Positions 1 to 9,409 of a DNA stretch of 48,377 bases are shown here, one piece after another. Position 1 is the stretch's first letter. Every line of letters starts with the position of its first letter. Position numbers and translations under genes: made by a program. This DNA comes from JBKEDS01 sp047975545 (GTDB taxonomy: Bacteria > Bacteroidota > Bacteroidia > Flavobacteriales > Flavobacteriaceae): assembly GCA_047975545.1 (NCBI GenBank), contig JBKEDS010000017.1:1-48377 (forward strand), in the 5' to 3' direction. A model generated the notes under the pieces. The model worked only from the letters and a program-made list of their open reading frames with translations. It was not told the DNA's origin and searched no databases.

Positions 1-30
1 AGTAGTTGTTATTTTAATAGCTTGTAAAAA

Positions 31-55
31 GGTGGCTTCGGCAAGCTCAGCCACC
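31..55. repeat. Short inverted repeat, dispersed-repeat type
   Basis: GGTGGCT (31-37) pairs with AGCCACC (49-55) around an 11-base loop containing TTCGGCAAGCTC. Sequences of the CTTCGGCAAGCTCAG type are common intergenic repeats in Bacteroidota genomes (known from memory, not searched). It could also act as a weak hairpin. No gene lies in 1-200. Confidence 0.5.
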
Positions 56-127
56 GTAATTGTTTTTTGTTATTGCGAAAACGGAGCAATTCGGTTTTAA
101 CTTAAAGATTGCTTTGCTTTGCCACAA

Positions 128-199
128 CGTCATTGCGAGCGGAGCAAAGCAATCCCTATAATATAAGCTACGGATTGCTTTGCTCCGCTCGCAATGACG
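128..199. repeat. Perfect 28-bp inverted repeat (REP-like hairpin)
   Basis: Bases 128-155 and 172-199 are exact reverse complements (28 of 28), separated by a 16-base AT-rich loop. The arm contains CATTGCGAGCGGAGCAAAGC. Single relatives of the arm are scattered just upstream (GGAGCAA and GATTGCTTTGCTTTG in 75-122). The hairpin ends one base before the stop codon of the sulfatase gene, so its RNA would fold directly at the 3' end of that message. It has no proper U-tract, so I read it as a REP-type element that may also stabilise or end the transcript. Confidence 0.8.
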
Positions 200-200
200 G

Positions 201-3200
201 TTATTTTACTACCAAGCGTTTTACCATGGATTTGTTGCCTATGGTTACTTTTACCAAGTAAATACCCGAATTGCTTAGGGTACTTGTTGGTATTTGGAAG
301 GTACTTGATGTGTTTTTTAATGGTTTTATAACCGTTCTTCCCATCAAATCGAAAACGGCTACTTGCGATGTGCTGTTACCTACGGCGTTATTCAACCTAA
401 CCGTTACGTCTTGGCCTACGGCAATACTATTGGGGAACATAACCATATCCACAGTTTCTGTTTTTTCAATATTGGATACGCTTAATACAGGAATAAGCAA
501 ACTTATTTTATCCAATATGGGTGAGTCGTAGAATTTTATGGTATTAACACCTGCGTTTAATGGTATGTTTAAAGTATGGGTACCAGGGCTACCGCCTTGA
601 TAACAGTATTTCCCGGTAGAAGTAACGTTAATGGTTTGTGCTACACCGTTAACTTCTAAAGTTAAGGTTCTGTTATTGTTTGCCATATAGCTTATTACCA
701 AATCGTAGTTTCCTGCAGTTGTTACTTCAACATTTTCAAAAAATACGGCGTTTGTATCGCCACCGCTTACCCCTTTTGTCATTTCGCCATTAGAAGCTCT
801 AACACAAGTATTTGTTTCGGCATCGCCTAATAAAGTAGCGCCTTCGGCTTCAAAATCTATGGTATCGGTTTCCGGCTCTGGCTCCGTTACCACATTGTTT
901 CCTTGCGATGTTTCGCCTGCTCCGTTATAGGCCCCGATATTAACCCCTGTTTGGGTTAGGTCCACCGGATTGCCAAAATAATCGACCGTTGCATTTGCGG
1001 TTATGTGGGCGAATATGCCCTGACCGGCCATAGAGAACGGTGGTTCGGTTATTATCCTTGCCGTGCCCAATGCAGGACTGGTTTCTTCTAATTTATACGC
1101 ATCGGCATTACGCAGCGCACCCGGGTTTAGGTACAACGGATTGGTATCGGTATAGGCATTAGCATCTTGGTCCACAAAATTAGCTGTACGCACATCGCCG
1201 TAGTACATATTATTGTCTACTGCAACGGGGGCATCACGATTAAATTGTTTATACCCTACATCGGCACCATTGGCTACGTAAATGGCATTATTGGCTATTA
1301 AGGCGCCTTTTGAGGTTAATTGAAGCCCCGTGCTAAGCATGTCTTCGCTACCCGCCTTATTGCCTACATAAACACTGTTGTTGTATACGTACAAGTTGCC
1401 CGATTTGCCATTGCCAAAACTGGAAAACCAAAATGTATTACCTTTTGTAGCCCGACGCCCATCGTTAACGCTTATGTTGTAACGGTAGGTGGCGTAATTG
1501 TTCCCGCCGAGAATTTCGACAAAGCCCATATTATCCTCGCTATAATTATATTGAAAGATAACGTACTGGTTATTGGAATCGATGTGCATACCGTAAGAGT
1601 CGCCTACACCACGTGCATGGTACGATTTGTTGTACTGCGCCACCACATTTATACAGTTGAACACCCAAGCGCCACTGCCCCGTTTTGCCATACGGTTATC
1701 GAGGCTTGACCCTGTTCGTTCAAAAACATTGTTTTCTATTAAACAGTTATAGGTTCTTCCCGGGGTTATACCCGAACCGCCCGTATGGTAAAAGTGGTTG
1801 TTGGTGAATACGAAGTTCATGTTGCGGTTAATCATATCATCACCTATCCCAGCATCGGCATTTTTGTGCTGGGACCAAAACCCGAATTTTCCTGTTCGGG
1901 TAAAATAACAGCTATCCACCTTTACGTCCCTAACATGTTTTTCTTCACCTACAACTGTGTTTCTTTCGCTTCTTACATAAATACCTGCTACTTGCAAATC
2001 GTCGAAACTTACGCCCGATGTTGTTATGGCATACACGTTTTTAATGGTTAAGTACGAAAAATTAAAGTGGTGCATAACTTCCGAGCCATCGTTTAACACA
2101 AGAATACCGTAGCCTTCGACATCCTCTACGCCTGTTCGGGCAACCAAACGCTCGTTTTGTACTTCCAAGTTTAACAATTCGAAATACTCTTGATTGTTAA
2201 TTAATATGGCTGCAAGGTGGTCGCCACCGGCGGCGCCAGAACCTGTTATTATGGGTTTTTGGGTTCCACTACCGTAGGCAGCGAAAGTAATAGGATTACC
2301 ATCGGCACCCGAATAGGTGGGGTTTAACTGCCCAATGAAGGTATCGCCGCGTTTAAATAATACTTTGTCGCCCGGTTGTATGGCAGCGCTACTTGCCTTA
2401 GCCAAGGTTTGCCAAGGCGTAGCTTCCGATAGGCCATCGTTGGTATCGTCGCCCGAAGTGGATACGTAATAGTTTTTGCCCGCATTTTCGTCTACGGTAA
2501 TATTGTAAACCACATCGGCTATGGTTTCGCCTCCGGAGCCGTCGGTTACATCGAATTGAAAACTGTCGGATGTTGTGGCACTATCGTCATGCTGGTAGGT
2601 TATGGCGCCCATACGGATATCGATTTGCTTAAAGCTATCGCCTACCGTTAGGGTTTGTCCGTTTTTCCTTAAAGTGCCGTTTGTTGGTACGGCATCTAAT
2701 ATATAGGTAATTACGGCTTCATTTTTTATAGGGTCGGAATACATTAAGGACAATTGGTTAATTTCCTCGGTACCGCCCTTGCCTACCGTAAGGGTTTCAT
2801 TATTGTTTTCCTCGAGATGTGTTACGGCCGAAAACGCCGCATACCTATCGACCAAAAATTGGCAATTACTTGTATTGCCCGTAGAGTTGCAAACACCCGG
2901 TTTACTTAGCACGTTATTCCCTATCCATGAAGGCAAATCGTTGTTTTGATCCCAAGTATTAAAATCGGCTACAAGATTGCTTACTACCGTACTTCCCGAA
3001 GTGTATAGGTTGGTGGTTTCGGATATATCGTTATCCAGATTATAATGTGCTATTTCGGTTATGGCAACATCGTCATCCGAATTATCGATAATAACCTTAT
3101 TGGTGCCATCGGAAACAATGCTCCATACGTCTTTTTTTCTCCAAAATAATTTATCGTGGAGCGTAGCGTTGGTACTGGCTGCACCTACCAAATCCTTACC

Positions 3201-4295
3201 ATCAAGTTCGTGATATGTGGTACTGGTTAAGTCGCCTCCTGCAGCTTTTACGAAGGTTGAAACCAAATCCAAGGAAATAACTTGTCCGTTATAAGTTGAC
3301 CCCGAGGGTATGCCACCGTCTTTCCAAGTCGCAAAAAACGGAACGCGCAAACCACCTTCGTACTGGCTGCTTTTATGGCCCCGCAACATGCCGTTATTGG
3401 TGGTAAGCGAAACTCCGCCGTTATCGCTTAAAAACACAAACAGTGTGTTATCATATTCATTTTTATCCTTTAGTAAATCCACTATACGTTTAACATTATC
3501 GTCCACGCAGTTTATCATACCGTAGTAATGCTTTTGGTTGTTCGAAAGCCCTGATATGCCATCGAACAATGCTTTATCTTCGGCTTTCGCTTGGAAAGGG
3601 CCGTGCGGTGCCGTATACGATACAAATGCCAAAAACGGATTGCCCGCCGTGGTTTCTTCTTCTATATAATCTATAACTTCGTCGGTAAGCAAATCGGTTA
3701 CGTAGAAATTGTTATCGGCAGGCTCAACGTAAGTTCCGTTTCGTTGTAGTTTTTTGTCGTTTGCTGTTTCTTTTTGATTGTAGTTTCTGGAACCACCAAT
3801 AAGTCCGTAGAAATGGTCGAAGCCCCTTGCATTGGGGTGATGGTGGGCTTCTTCGCCCAAGTGCCATTTTCCGAATAATGCCGTTGAATAGCCCAAATCC
3901 TTTAAATAGTTGCCCATAGTGGGTACGCTTGGATCCAGCCCCACATCTTGCCCGGTATGCTCGGGCGCTGTTGAATAGGCTACAATATTATACTCGAAGC
4001 CCAGTTTATTTTGGTACTGCCCCGATAGCATGCCCGCTCTTGAAGGCGCACATACCGAGTTGGTAACGTAGCCCTGCGAAAAAATAGTGCCATCGCCGGC
4101 CAAGGCATCGATAGTTGGGGTTATTGACACGGTAGAACCTTGAAATCCCCAATCGTTATTTCCGGCATCGTCTACCAGAATAACCACAATATTAGGCTGC
4201 TGTGCTTGCGAAAAAGCAAAAGCCAATAGAACGAAAAATAATAGAAAATACCGCTTTACGCAAAACGGTATTTTGAGTGGTAATGTTTTCCCCAT
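201..4295 (-). CDS. Secreted S1 sulfatase fused to a beta-helix domain, with T9SS sorting signal
   Basis: A 1364-residue multidomain exported enzyme. Residues 1-31 are a signal peptide ending SQAQ. Residues about 34-470 are an S1 (formylglycine) sulfatase: metal site DDAG at 42-45, modification motif CAPSR with Cys82 as the formylglycine precursor, and GKWHLG further on. About 495-605 looks like a cadherin/CSPG-type beta-sandwich linker. About 610-1130 is a right-handed parallel beta-helix that begins YYVSTSGDD-x-NDG, as in many polysaccharide lyases and GH141-like hydrolases. About 1160-1260 resembles a CBM6-type carbohydrate-binding module. The last 80 or so residues are a type IX secretion C-terminal domain ending MVKRLVVK. 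The protein should therefore be secreted or surface-held, and should desulfate and possibly cleave a sulfated polysaccharide. The sulfatase activity is well supported; the beta-helix activity is unknown. The gene stands alone, with about 220 bases before it and no SusCD in view. Confidence 0.9.
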   Translation of the reverse strand: MGKTLPLKIPFCVKRYFLLFFVLLAFAFSQAQQPNIVVILVDDAGNNDWGFQGSTVSITPTIDALAGDGTIFSQGYVTNSVCAPSRAGMLSGQYQNKLGFEYNIVAYSTAPEHTGQDVGLDPSVPTMGNYLKDLGYSTALFGKWHLGEEAHHHPNARGFDHFYGLIGGSRNYNQKETANDKKLQRNGTYVEPADNNFYVTDLLTDEVIDYIEEETTAGNPFLAFVSYTAPHGPFQAKAEDKALFDGISGLSNNQKHYYGMINCVDDNVKRIVDLLKDKNEYDNTLFVFLSDNGGVSLTTNNGMLRGHKSSQYEGGLRVPFFATWKDGGIPSGSTYNGQVISLDLVSTFVKAAGGDLTSTTYHELDGKDLVGAASTNATLHDKLFWRKKDVWSIVSDGTNKVIIDNSDDDVAITEIAHYNLDNDISETTNLYTSGSTVVSNLVADFNTWDQNNDLPSWIGNNVLSKPGVCNSTGNTSNCQFLVDRYAAFSAVTHLEENNNETLTVGKGGTEEINQLSLMYSDPIKNEAVITYILDAVPTNGTLRKNGQTLTVGDSFKQIDIRMGAITYQHDDSATTSDSFQFDVTDGSGGETIADVVYNITVDENAGKNYYVSTSGDDTNDGLSEATPWQTLAKASSAAIQPGDKVLFKRGDTFIGQLNPTYSGADGNPITFAAYGSGTQKPIITGSGAAGGDHLAAILINNQEYFELLNLEVQNERLVARTGVEDVEGYGILVLNDGSEVMHHFNFSYLTIKNVYAITTSGVSFDDLQVAGIYVRSERNTVVGEEKHVRDVKVDSCYFTRTGKFGFWSQHKNADAGIGDDMINRNMNFVFTNNHFYHTGGSGITPGRTYNCLIENNVFERTGSSLDNRMAKRGSGAWVFNCINVVAQYNKSYHARGVGDSYGMHIDSNNQYVIFQYNYSEDNMGFVEILGGNNYATYRYNISVNDGRRATKGNTFWFSSFGNGKSGNLYVYNNSVYVGNKAGSEDMLSTGLQLTSKGALIANNAIYVANGADVGYKQFNRDAPVAVDNNMYYGDVRTANFVDQDANAYTDTNPLYLNPGALRNADAYKLEETSPALGTARIITEPPFSMAGQGIFAHITANATVDYFGNPVDLTQTGVNIGAYNGAGETSQGNNVVTEPEPETDTIDFEAEGATLLGDAETNTCVRASNGEMTKGVSGGDTNAVFFENVEVTTAGNYDLVISYMANNNRTLTLEVNGVAQTINVTSTGKYCYQGGSPGTHTLNIPLNAGVNTIKFYDSPILDKISLLIPVLSVSNIEKTETVDMVMFPNSIAVGQDVTVRLNNAVGNSTSQVAVFDLMGRTVIKPLKNTSSTFQIPTSTLSNSGIYLVKVTIGNKSMVKRLVVK

Positions 4296-4461
4296 TTTGT
4301 TTTTAGTTTAGTTTTTTTGGTAAATTAAACACAACTTGAACAAACCAAAGAGGGGGTATTATTCATTTAATGGGGGTAATTTATGCAAAATAATGGTTTC
4401 CTTAACATGACTTTTACAGGTATAGCCACCATGCTCTCCCCGCACACATATCTCTAATCAT

Positions 4462-4495
4462 AAAAAAAGCGCTGTAAAAAATACAACGCTTTTTT
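4462..4495 (-). terminator. Rho-independent terminator of the oxoamine synthase gene
   Basis: Read on the minus strand, GCGTTGTA pairs with TACAGCGC (one G-U pair) around a T-rich loop and is followed by a run of seven T. It lies 23 bases past the stop codon of the gene at 4519. The rest of 4296-4518, upstream of the sulfatase, holds no recognisable gene or clear promoter box. Confidence 0.7.
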
Positions 4496-4518
4496 CAACA
4501 ACTATTATTCTTAATTCA

Positions 4519-5778
4519 TTATTCGCCCATGGCGGCCGATACTGCGGCGGAAAGGCGCTTGTAGGTACCGTTTTCCAAACGGGAGCGGATGCCGTCGAAA
4601 GCGTCCAAGGTTTCCCTAACGTCATCCAAGGTATGGGTTGCCGTGGGAATTAATCGTAATAAAATTAAACCTTTAGGAATTACGGGATATACCACTATGG
4701 AGCAGAAAATGCCAAAATTTTCCCTTAAATCCTTAACCAAGGCCATGGCTTCGGGAATGCTTCCTTTTAGGTATACGGGCGTAACACAACTTTGGGTGGT
4801 ACCAATATCGAAACCGCGTTCTTTTAAGCCGGATTGCAGGGCATTAACGTTTTCCCAAAGTTTGTTTTTTAGTTCGGGCATGGTTTTAAGCATGTCCAAT
4901 CGTTTTCTGGCACCAACGACCAACTGCATTTGCAAGGATTTTGCAAACATTTGCGAGCGTAGGTTGTATTTTAGGTAATCTATAATTTCTTTATCGGCGG
5001 CGATAAACGCTCCTGTACTGGCCATGGATTTGGCAAAGGTTGCAAAGTACACATCTATTTCGTCCTGTACGCCTTGCTCCTCGCCTGCTCCGGCACCTGT
5101 TTTGCCAAGAGTTCCAAAACCGTGGGCATCGTCTACCAAAAACCGGAAATTAAATTTTTTCTTTAAGGCCGCTATTTCCTTTAACCGTCCTTGTTCGCCA
5201 CGCATGCCGAAAACGCCTTCGGAAATAACCAAAATACCGCCTCCGGTTTGCTCGGCCATTTTAGTGGCGCGTTCTAAGTTTTTTTCTAAACTTTCAACAT
5301 CGTTGTGCTTGTAGGTAAAACGCTTGCCCATGTGCAAACGCACCCCATCGATAATACACGCATGTGCATCGACATCGTAAACTATAATATCGTTTTTGTT
5401 TACCAAAGCGTCTATGGTAGACACCATGCCTTGATAGCCAAAGTTTAATAAATAGGCCGCTTCTTTGTTAACAAATTCGGCGAGTTCTTTTTGGAGTGTT
5501 TCGTGCAAATCGGTATGGCCGGACATCATTCTGGCTCCCATGGGGTAAGCCGAGCCGTATTGGGCGCCCGCTTCGGCATCGGTTTTTCTAACTTCGGGAT
5601 GGTTGGCCAACCCAAGGTAATCGTTAATACTCCAGGTAATAACGTCCTTGCCCTGAAATTTCATCCTGTTGGAAACTTGTCCTTCTAATTTAGGGAAAAC
5701 AAAATAGCCTTCGGCTTGCGATGCCCATTTACCTAGAGGCCCTTTGTCCTTGTAAATTTTTTCAAATAAATCTTTCAT
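4519..5778 (-). CDS. Alpha-oxoamine synthase, probable cysteate/serine acyltransferase (capnine or sphingolipid base synthesis)
   Basis: A 419-residue PLP enzyme of the serine palmitoyltransferase / KBL / BioF family. Visible residues are the PLP-stacking His139 (DAHAC), the cofactor Asp-x-x-His at DDAHG (216-220) and the Schiff-base Lys250 in TFAKS. The length is normal for the family. In flavobacteria the SPT-like member condenses an acyl thioester with cysteate to begin capnine (sulfonolipid) synthesis, as shown for Flavobacterium johnsoniae and Alistipes relatives. In Bacteroides the homologue uses serine for sphingolipids. The neighbouring cysteine-synthase-like gene on the same strand, a candidate cysteate synthase, favours the capnine reading, but substrate choice cannot be read from sequence. 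It is cytoplasmic, and its product would go to the outer membrane. Confidence 0.85.
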   Translation of the reverse strand: MKDLFEKIYKDKGPLGKWASQAEGYFVFPKLEGQVSNRMKFQGKDVITWSINDYLGLANHPEVRKTDAEAGAQYGSAYPMGARMMSGHTDLHETLQKELAEFVNKEAAYLLNFGYQGMVSTIDALVNKNDIIVYDVDAHACIIDGVRLHMGKRFTYKHNDVESLEKNLERATKMAEQTGGGILVISEGVFGMRGEQGRLKEIAALKKKFNFRFLVDDAHGFGTLGKTGAGAGEEQGVQDEIDVYFATFAKSMASTGAFIAADKEIIDYLKYNLRSQMFAKSLQMQLVVGARKRLDMLKTMPELKNKLWENVNALQSGLKERGFDIGTTQSCVTPVYLKGSIPEAMALVKDLRENFGIFCSIVVYPVIPKGLILLRLIPTATHTLDDVRETLDAFDGIRSRLENGTYKRLSAAVSAAMGE

Positions 5779-5839
5779 CTATTAATCTTATTTGATTTTT
5801 TAATTGAAATATTACCCAAACTTAGAAACCTATTTACGC

Positions 5840-5847
5840 AAATTTAT
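5840..5847 (-). promoter_or_regulatory. Candidate -7 box (TAAATTTG) for the oxoamine synthase gene
   Basis: On the minus strand TAAATTTG matches the Bacteroidota TAnnTTTG element, giving a leader of roughly 55 bases before the ATG. No well-spaced TTTG -33 box is visible. The remainder of 5779-6078 is AT-rich and carries a repeat relic (about 6008-6032, ATTCTTCGCCCTGCTCAGAA) but no gene. Confidence 0.4.
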
Positions 5848-6078
5848 TTTATTTTCAATTAAAAAAATAAGCAAAATTGTTTCTTGGTTGGTTGGGGCAA
5901 AATTAATTATTTATTATGTGAGTACATAATTTTAGCCCTTCATTTATTAACAAAAAAACTATTTGAAAAATTTTTTGCTATTTTGGGCAATGGTAAAAAA
6001 TCTTTTGGAGATTCTTCGCCCTGCTCAGAATACACAATCATTTTCAAACAGTCTTTTTTATTAACTTTAAAAATTTTA

Positions 6079-7119
6079 TTACTTGATGTACTGAATGCTT
6101 TTTGCGGAAACTTCGTTAACCGAATCGAAAAAGCCTTGTTCCTGCATCCATTTGTCGCTGTATACTTTGCTCATGTAGCGCGAACCGTGATCGGGGAATA
6201 TAACCACGACCAAATCGTCTTTTTTAAACTCGTCCTGTTCATCCAATTGTTTTATGGCCTGCATAACAGCACCCGATGTATAGCCTGCAAAAATGCCTTC
6301 GGTTCGTGCCAATTGCCTTGCGGTATGGGCGCTTTCTTCGTCGGTTACCTTAATAAATTCGTCTATAACATCAAAATCGGTGGCGGTTGGAATTAGGTTT
6401 TTGCCCAAGCCTTCTATTCGGTAGGGATAAATTTCTTTTTCGTCGAACTCTCCCGTTTCGTGGTATTTTTTTATAACGGAACCAAAGGCATCGACCCCAA
6501 TAACCTTAACTTTGGGGTTTTGTTCCTTTATATATTTGGCTGTTCCGGAAATGGTCCCGCCGGTACCGCTGCATACTACCAAATGGGTTAGTTTGCCTTC
6601 GGTTTGTTTCCAAATTTCGGGTCCCGTAGAGTGGTAATGCGCATCGATATTTAACTGGTTAAAATATTGGTTAATATAAACCGAACCTTTTAGCTCCTTA
6701 TGCAAACGTTTGGCTACTTCGTAGTAGGACCTTGGGTCGTCGGCGCTAACGTGGGCGGGGCAAACATAAACCTTTGCGCCCATGGTTTTTAGCATGTCTA
6801 TTTTATCGGGCGACGATTTTGAGCTTACGGCCAAAATACAGTCGTAACCTTTAATAATGCTAACCATGGCCAAGCTAAACCCGGTATTGCCCGAGGTGGT
6901 TTCTATAATGGTGTCGCCCGGTTTTAGTATGCCCTGTTTTTCGGCTTGCGCGATAATGTAAAGTGCAATTCTATCTTTTGAAGAATGTCCGGGGTTAAAG
7001 GATTCAATTTTAGCATAAAAACTACCTTTAAACCCAGAAACAATTTTATTAAGTTTAACAAGTGGCGTGTTACCTACTAAATCTAATAAATTATCAAAAA
7101 CTTGATTTTTTTGTTCCAT
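6079..7119 (-). CDS. Cysteine-synthase/CBS-family PLP enzyme, candidate cysteate synthase
   Basis: A 346-residue fold-type II PLP enzyme. The cofactor lysine is Lys48 in GHSSKDR. TSGNTG at 75-80 holds the substrate carboxylate, and GTGGT near residue 185 binds the PLP phosphate. The later IEGLGKNLIPT stretch resembles cystathionine beta-synthase cores more than CysK, and there is no CBS-pair or haem domain. It lies about 300 bases upstream of the oxoamine synthase on the same strand. Sulfonolipid makers need L-cysteate, which in related bacteria is made by a cysteine-synthase homologue from a phosphoserine-type substrate and sulfite. The pairing makes this the best candidate for that role. 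An ordinary O-acetylserine sulfhydrylase or CBS activity is the alternative. Confidence 0.8.
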   Translation of the reverse strand: MEQKNQVFDNLLDLVGNTPLVKLNKIVSGFKGSFYAKIESFNPGHSSKDRIALYIIAQAEKQGILKPGDTIIETTSGNTGFSLAMVSIIKGYDCILAVSSKSSPDKIDMLKTMGAKVYVCPAHVSADDPRSYYEVAKRLHKELKGSVYINQYFNQLNIDAHYHSTGPEIWKQTEGKLTHLVVCSGTGGTISGTAKYIKEQNPKVKVIGVDAFGSVIKKYHETGEFDEKEIYPYRIEGLGKNLIPTATDFDVIDEFIKVTDEESAHTARQLARTEGIFAGYTSGAVMQAIKQLDEQDEFKKDDLVVVIFPDHGSRYMSKVYSDKWMQEQGFFDSVNEVSAKSIQYIK

Positions 7120-7209
7120 AGATATTATTTACGGACAACTTTAAAAACATGTTTCACGATGTTTTTATTTGAAGCCTAAAATCCGTCAAAAGTAAAACTT
7201 TTTTTTGTA

Positions 7210-9345
7210 TTAATCACGAATTCCTTCCAAATCTAACAGAAAAGCGTATTCCAAAGCAGTGTCCTTTAAGCTTTCAAAACGTCCGGAAGCCCCGCCATGA
7301 CCCGAATCCATATCGGTTTTTAAAAGTAATTTGTTAGTGTCTTTTTTTAGTTCCCTGAGCTTGGCCACCCATTTTGCAGGTTCCCAGTATTGTACTTGCG
7401 AATCGTGCAAGCCGGTAGTTACCAATATATTGGGGTAGGCTTTTTCGGTTACGTTGTCGTAAGGCGAATAGGACTTCATGTAATTGTAATACGTTTTTTC
7501 GCTGGGGTTGCCCCATTCGTCGTATTCGCCCGTGGTAAGCGGTATGCTATCGTCCAGCATGGTAGTTACCACATCAACAAAAGGAACGGCGGCTATAACG
7601 CCATTGTAAAGCTCGGGATTCATATTAATAACCCCGCCCATTAGCAAGCCGCCTGCCGAACCGCCATAAGCGTATAAGTGTTGTGGCGACGTATATTTTT
7701 GTTCGATTAAATATTTTGAGCAATCGATAAAATCGGTAAACGAGTTTTGTTTTTTCAGCAATTTACCATTGTCGTACCAATTGCGCCCCAAGTACTCGCC
7801 ACCACGAACATGCGCAATGGCAAAGATAAAACCGCGATCCAAAAGGCTTAATCGGGAAACCGAAAACGAAGGGTCTACGGTAATACCATAGGCGCCATAA
7901 CCGTATTGTAGCAAAGGCGCCGAGCCATCGTGCTTAGTTTCTTTGTGGTACACCAAGGATATGGGTACTTTTACGCCATCGCGTGCCGTGGCCCAAACCC
8001 GTTTGGATTGGTAATTGTTTTTGTTAAACTGCCCGCCCAGCACTTCTTGTTCTTTCTTTATATCGCTTTGCTTGGTTTTAAAATTATAATCGATAACCGA
8101 GCTTGGCGTGGTTAGGCTATTGTAGCCATAGCGCAGCACATCGCTATCAAAATCGGGATTGTTGCCAATGTAGGCGTTATAGGTTTCGTTGTCGAACGGT
8201 AGGTAATAGTCTTCCGTGCCGTTCCAACTTATAATACGCAGGTTGTTTAGCCCATTTTCACGTTCGTTTATTACTAAATAATCCTTAAAAATTTCAATAT
8301 CTTCCAACAAAACGTCTTCCCTATGCGGCAAAACGTCTTCCCAGTACTGTTTTTCCGTAGTATTTTCATTGGTTTTTAACAGCTTAAAATTAATGGCGCT
8401 GTCGTTATTGGCAATAATGTAAAAACTATCGTTGTAGTGCGCTATGCTATAATCCAAGTTACGCTCCCGCTTTTGGAACACCTTAAAATCGGCATCGGGC
8501 GTATTGGCATTTAATATTTGGTATTCCGAGGTTAACGTGCTGGACGACCCGATGATGATGTATTTTTTCGATTTCGATTTGTACACAAAAGTATTAAAGG
8601 TATCGTCAGTTTCATGGTACACCAGTTTATCGGCTTCCCGCGCATGCAATACGTGCTTGTAAATTTGGTGCGCACGCAGGGTGGCTTCGTCCTTAACGGT
8701 ATAAAACAGGGTTTTGTTGTCGTTGGCCCAACAGGCGCTTCCCGTGGTGTTTAAAATTTTATCGCCATAAATTTCGCCCGTTTCCAAGTTTTTAACTTGG
8801 ACGGTATACTGCCGCCTGCCCACAACATCGGTAGAAAAACTGGCCAGCGTATTATCGGGGCTTATGGAAATACTGCCCAGGTTAAAATAAGGCTCGTTTT
8901 TGGCCATGGCGTTACAATCGAACAAAATTTCCTCGGGTGCGTCCAAAGTGTCTTTTTTTCGGGTATAAACGGGATAATCCTGCCCTTTTTCAAAACGGGT
9001 TATATACCAATAACCATTTAATTTGTAGGGTACCGAGTTATCGTCTTCTTTTATACGTCCTTTTATTTCTTCAAACAACACCTTTTGAAAATCCTCGGTA
9101 TGCTGCATAACACGCTTGGTATAATCGTTTTCGGCCGTTAAATACGCTATTACTTCGGGGGTTTCCCTATCGTTTAGCCAGTAATAGTCATCAGTCCTCG
9201 TATCGCCGTGGATACTTAATATTTTTGGATGTTTTGCCGCAACGGGATAATTTGCCAATACCGTGTTTTTAGTCATATTTTCCTTATTTTTACAAGAAGT
9301 GGCAAAAATAAGGCTAATTAATAAGATATGTGCGTAGTTTTTCAT
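7210..9345 (-). CDS. Prolyl oligopeptidase family (S9A) peptidase, oligopeptidase B-like lipoprotein
   Basis: A 711-residue protein: an N-terminal seven-bladed propeller followed by an alpha/beta-hydrolase. The catalytic serine is in GGSAGG, the aspartate in TTGLHDSQV and the histidine in SGHGGASGR, all near the C-terminus and in the right order. The DDYYWL motif near the start is typical of oligopeptidase B. I start the gene at the ATG at 9345, which gives a signal sequence ending ATSC, a plausible lipobox. The reading frame stays open further upstream, but that extension lies inside the divergent ybaB gene and is not credible. It likely cleaves peptides after basic residues in the periplasm. 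The two genes are divergent, 64 bases apart. Confidence 0.9.
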   Translation of the reverse strand: MKNYAHILLISLIFATSCKNKENMTKNTVLANYPVAAKHPKILSIHGDTRTDDYYWLNDRETPEVIAYLTAENDYTKRVMQHTEDFQKVLFEEIKGRIKEDDNSVPYKLNGYWYITRFEKGQDYPVYTRKKDTLDAPEEILFDCNAMAKNEPYFNLGSISISPDNTLASFSTDVVGRRQYTVQVKNLETGEIYGDKILNTTGSACWANDNKTLFYTVKDEATLRAHQIYKHVLHAREADKLVYHETDDTFNTFVYKSKSKKYIIIGSSSTLTSEYQILNANTPDADFKVFQKRERNLDYSIAHYNDSFYIIANNDSAINFKLLKTNENTTEKQYWEDVLPHREDVLLEDIEIFKDYLVINERENGLNNLRIISWNGTEDYYLPFDNETYNAYIGNNPDFDSDVLRYGYNSLTTPSSVIDYNFKTKQSDIKKEQEVLGGQFNKNNYQSKRVWATARDGVKVPISLVYHKETKHDGSAPLLQYGYGAYGITVDPSFSVSRLSLLDRGFIFAIAHVRGGEYLGRNWYDNGKLLKKQNSFTDFIDCSKYLIEQKYTSPQHLYAYGGSAGGLLMGGVINMNPELYNGVIAAVPFVDVVTTMLDDSIPLTTGEYDEWGNPSEKTYYNYMKSYSPYDNVTEKAYPNILVTTGLHDSQVQYWEPAKWVAKLRELKKDTNKLLLKTDMDSGHGGASGRFESLKDTALEYAFLLDLEGIRD

Positions 9346-9384
9346 TATAAATTTCACCTTTATTTCAGTTAATTTTGAATTGTG

Positions 9385-9392
9385 TAAATTTG
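9385..9392 (+). promoter_or_regulatory. -7 box (TAAATTTG) of ybaB
   Basis: TAAATTTG matches TAnnTTTG and sits 17 bases before the ybaB ATG, implying a leader of about 12 bases. No convincing -33 TTTG is visible at the usual distance. Confidence 0.5.
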
Positions 9393-9409
9393 CGAAAAAA
9401 TAATATACC

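Noticed and set aside
5884..6396. 170-codon plus-strand open frame across the 3' end of the cysteine-synthase-like gene
   Set aside because: It runs opposite a well-supported gene and reads as a Phe/Cys-rich shadow without any motif.
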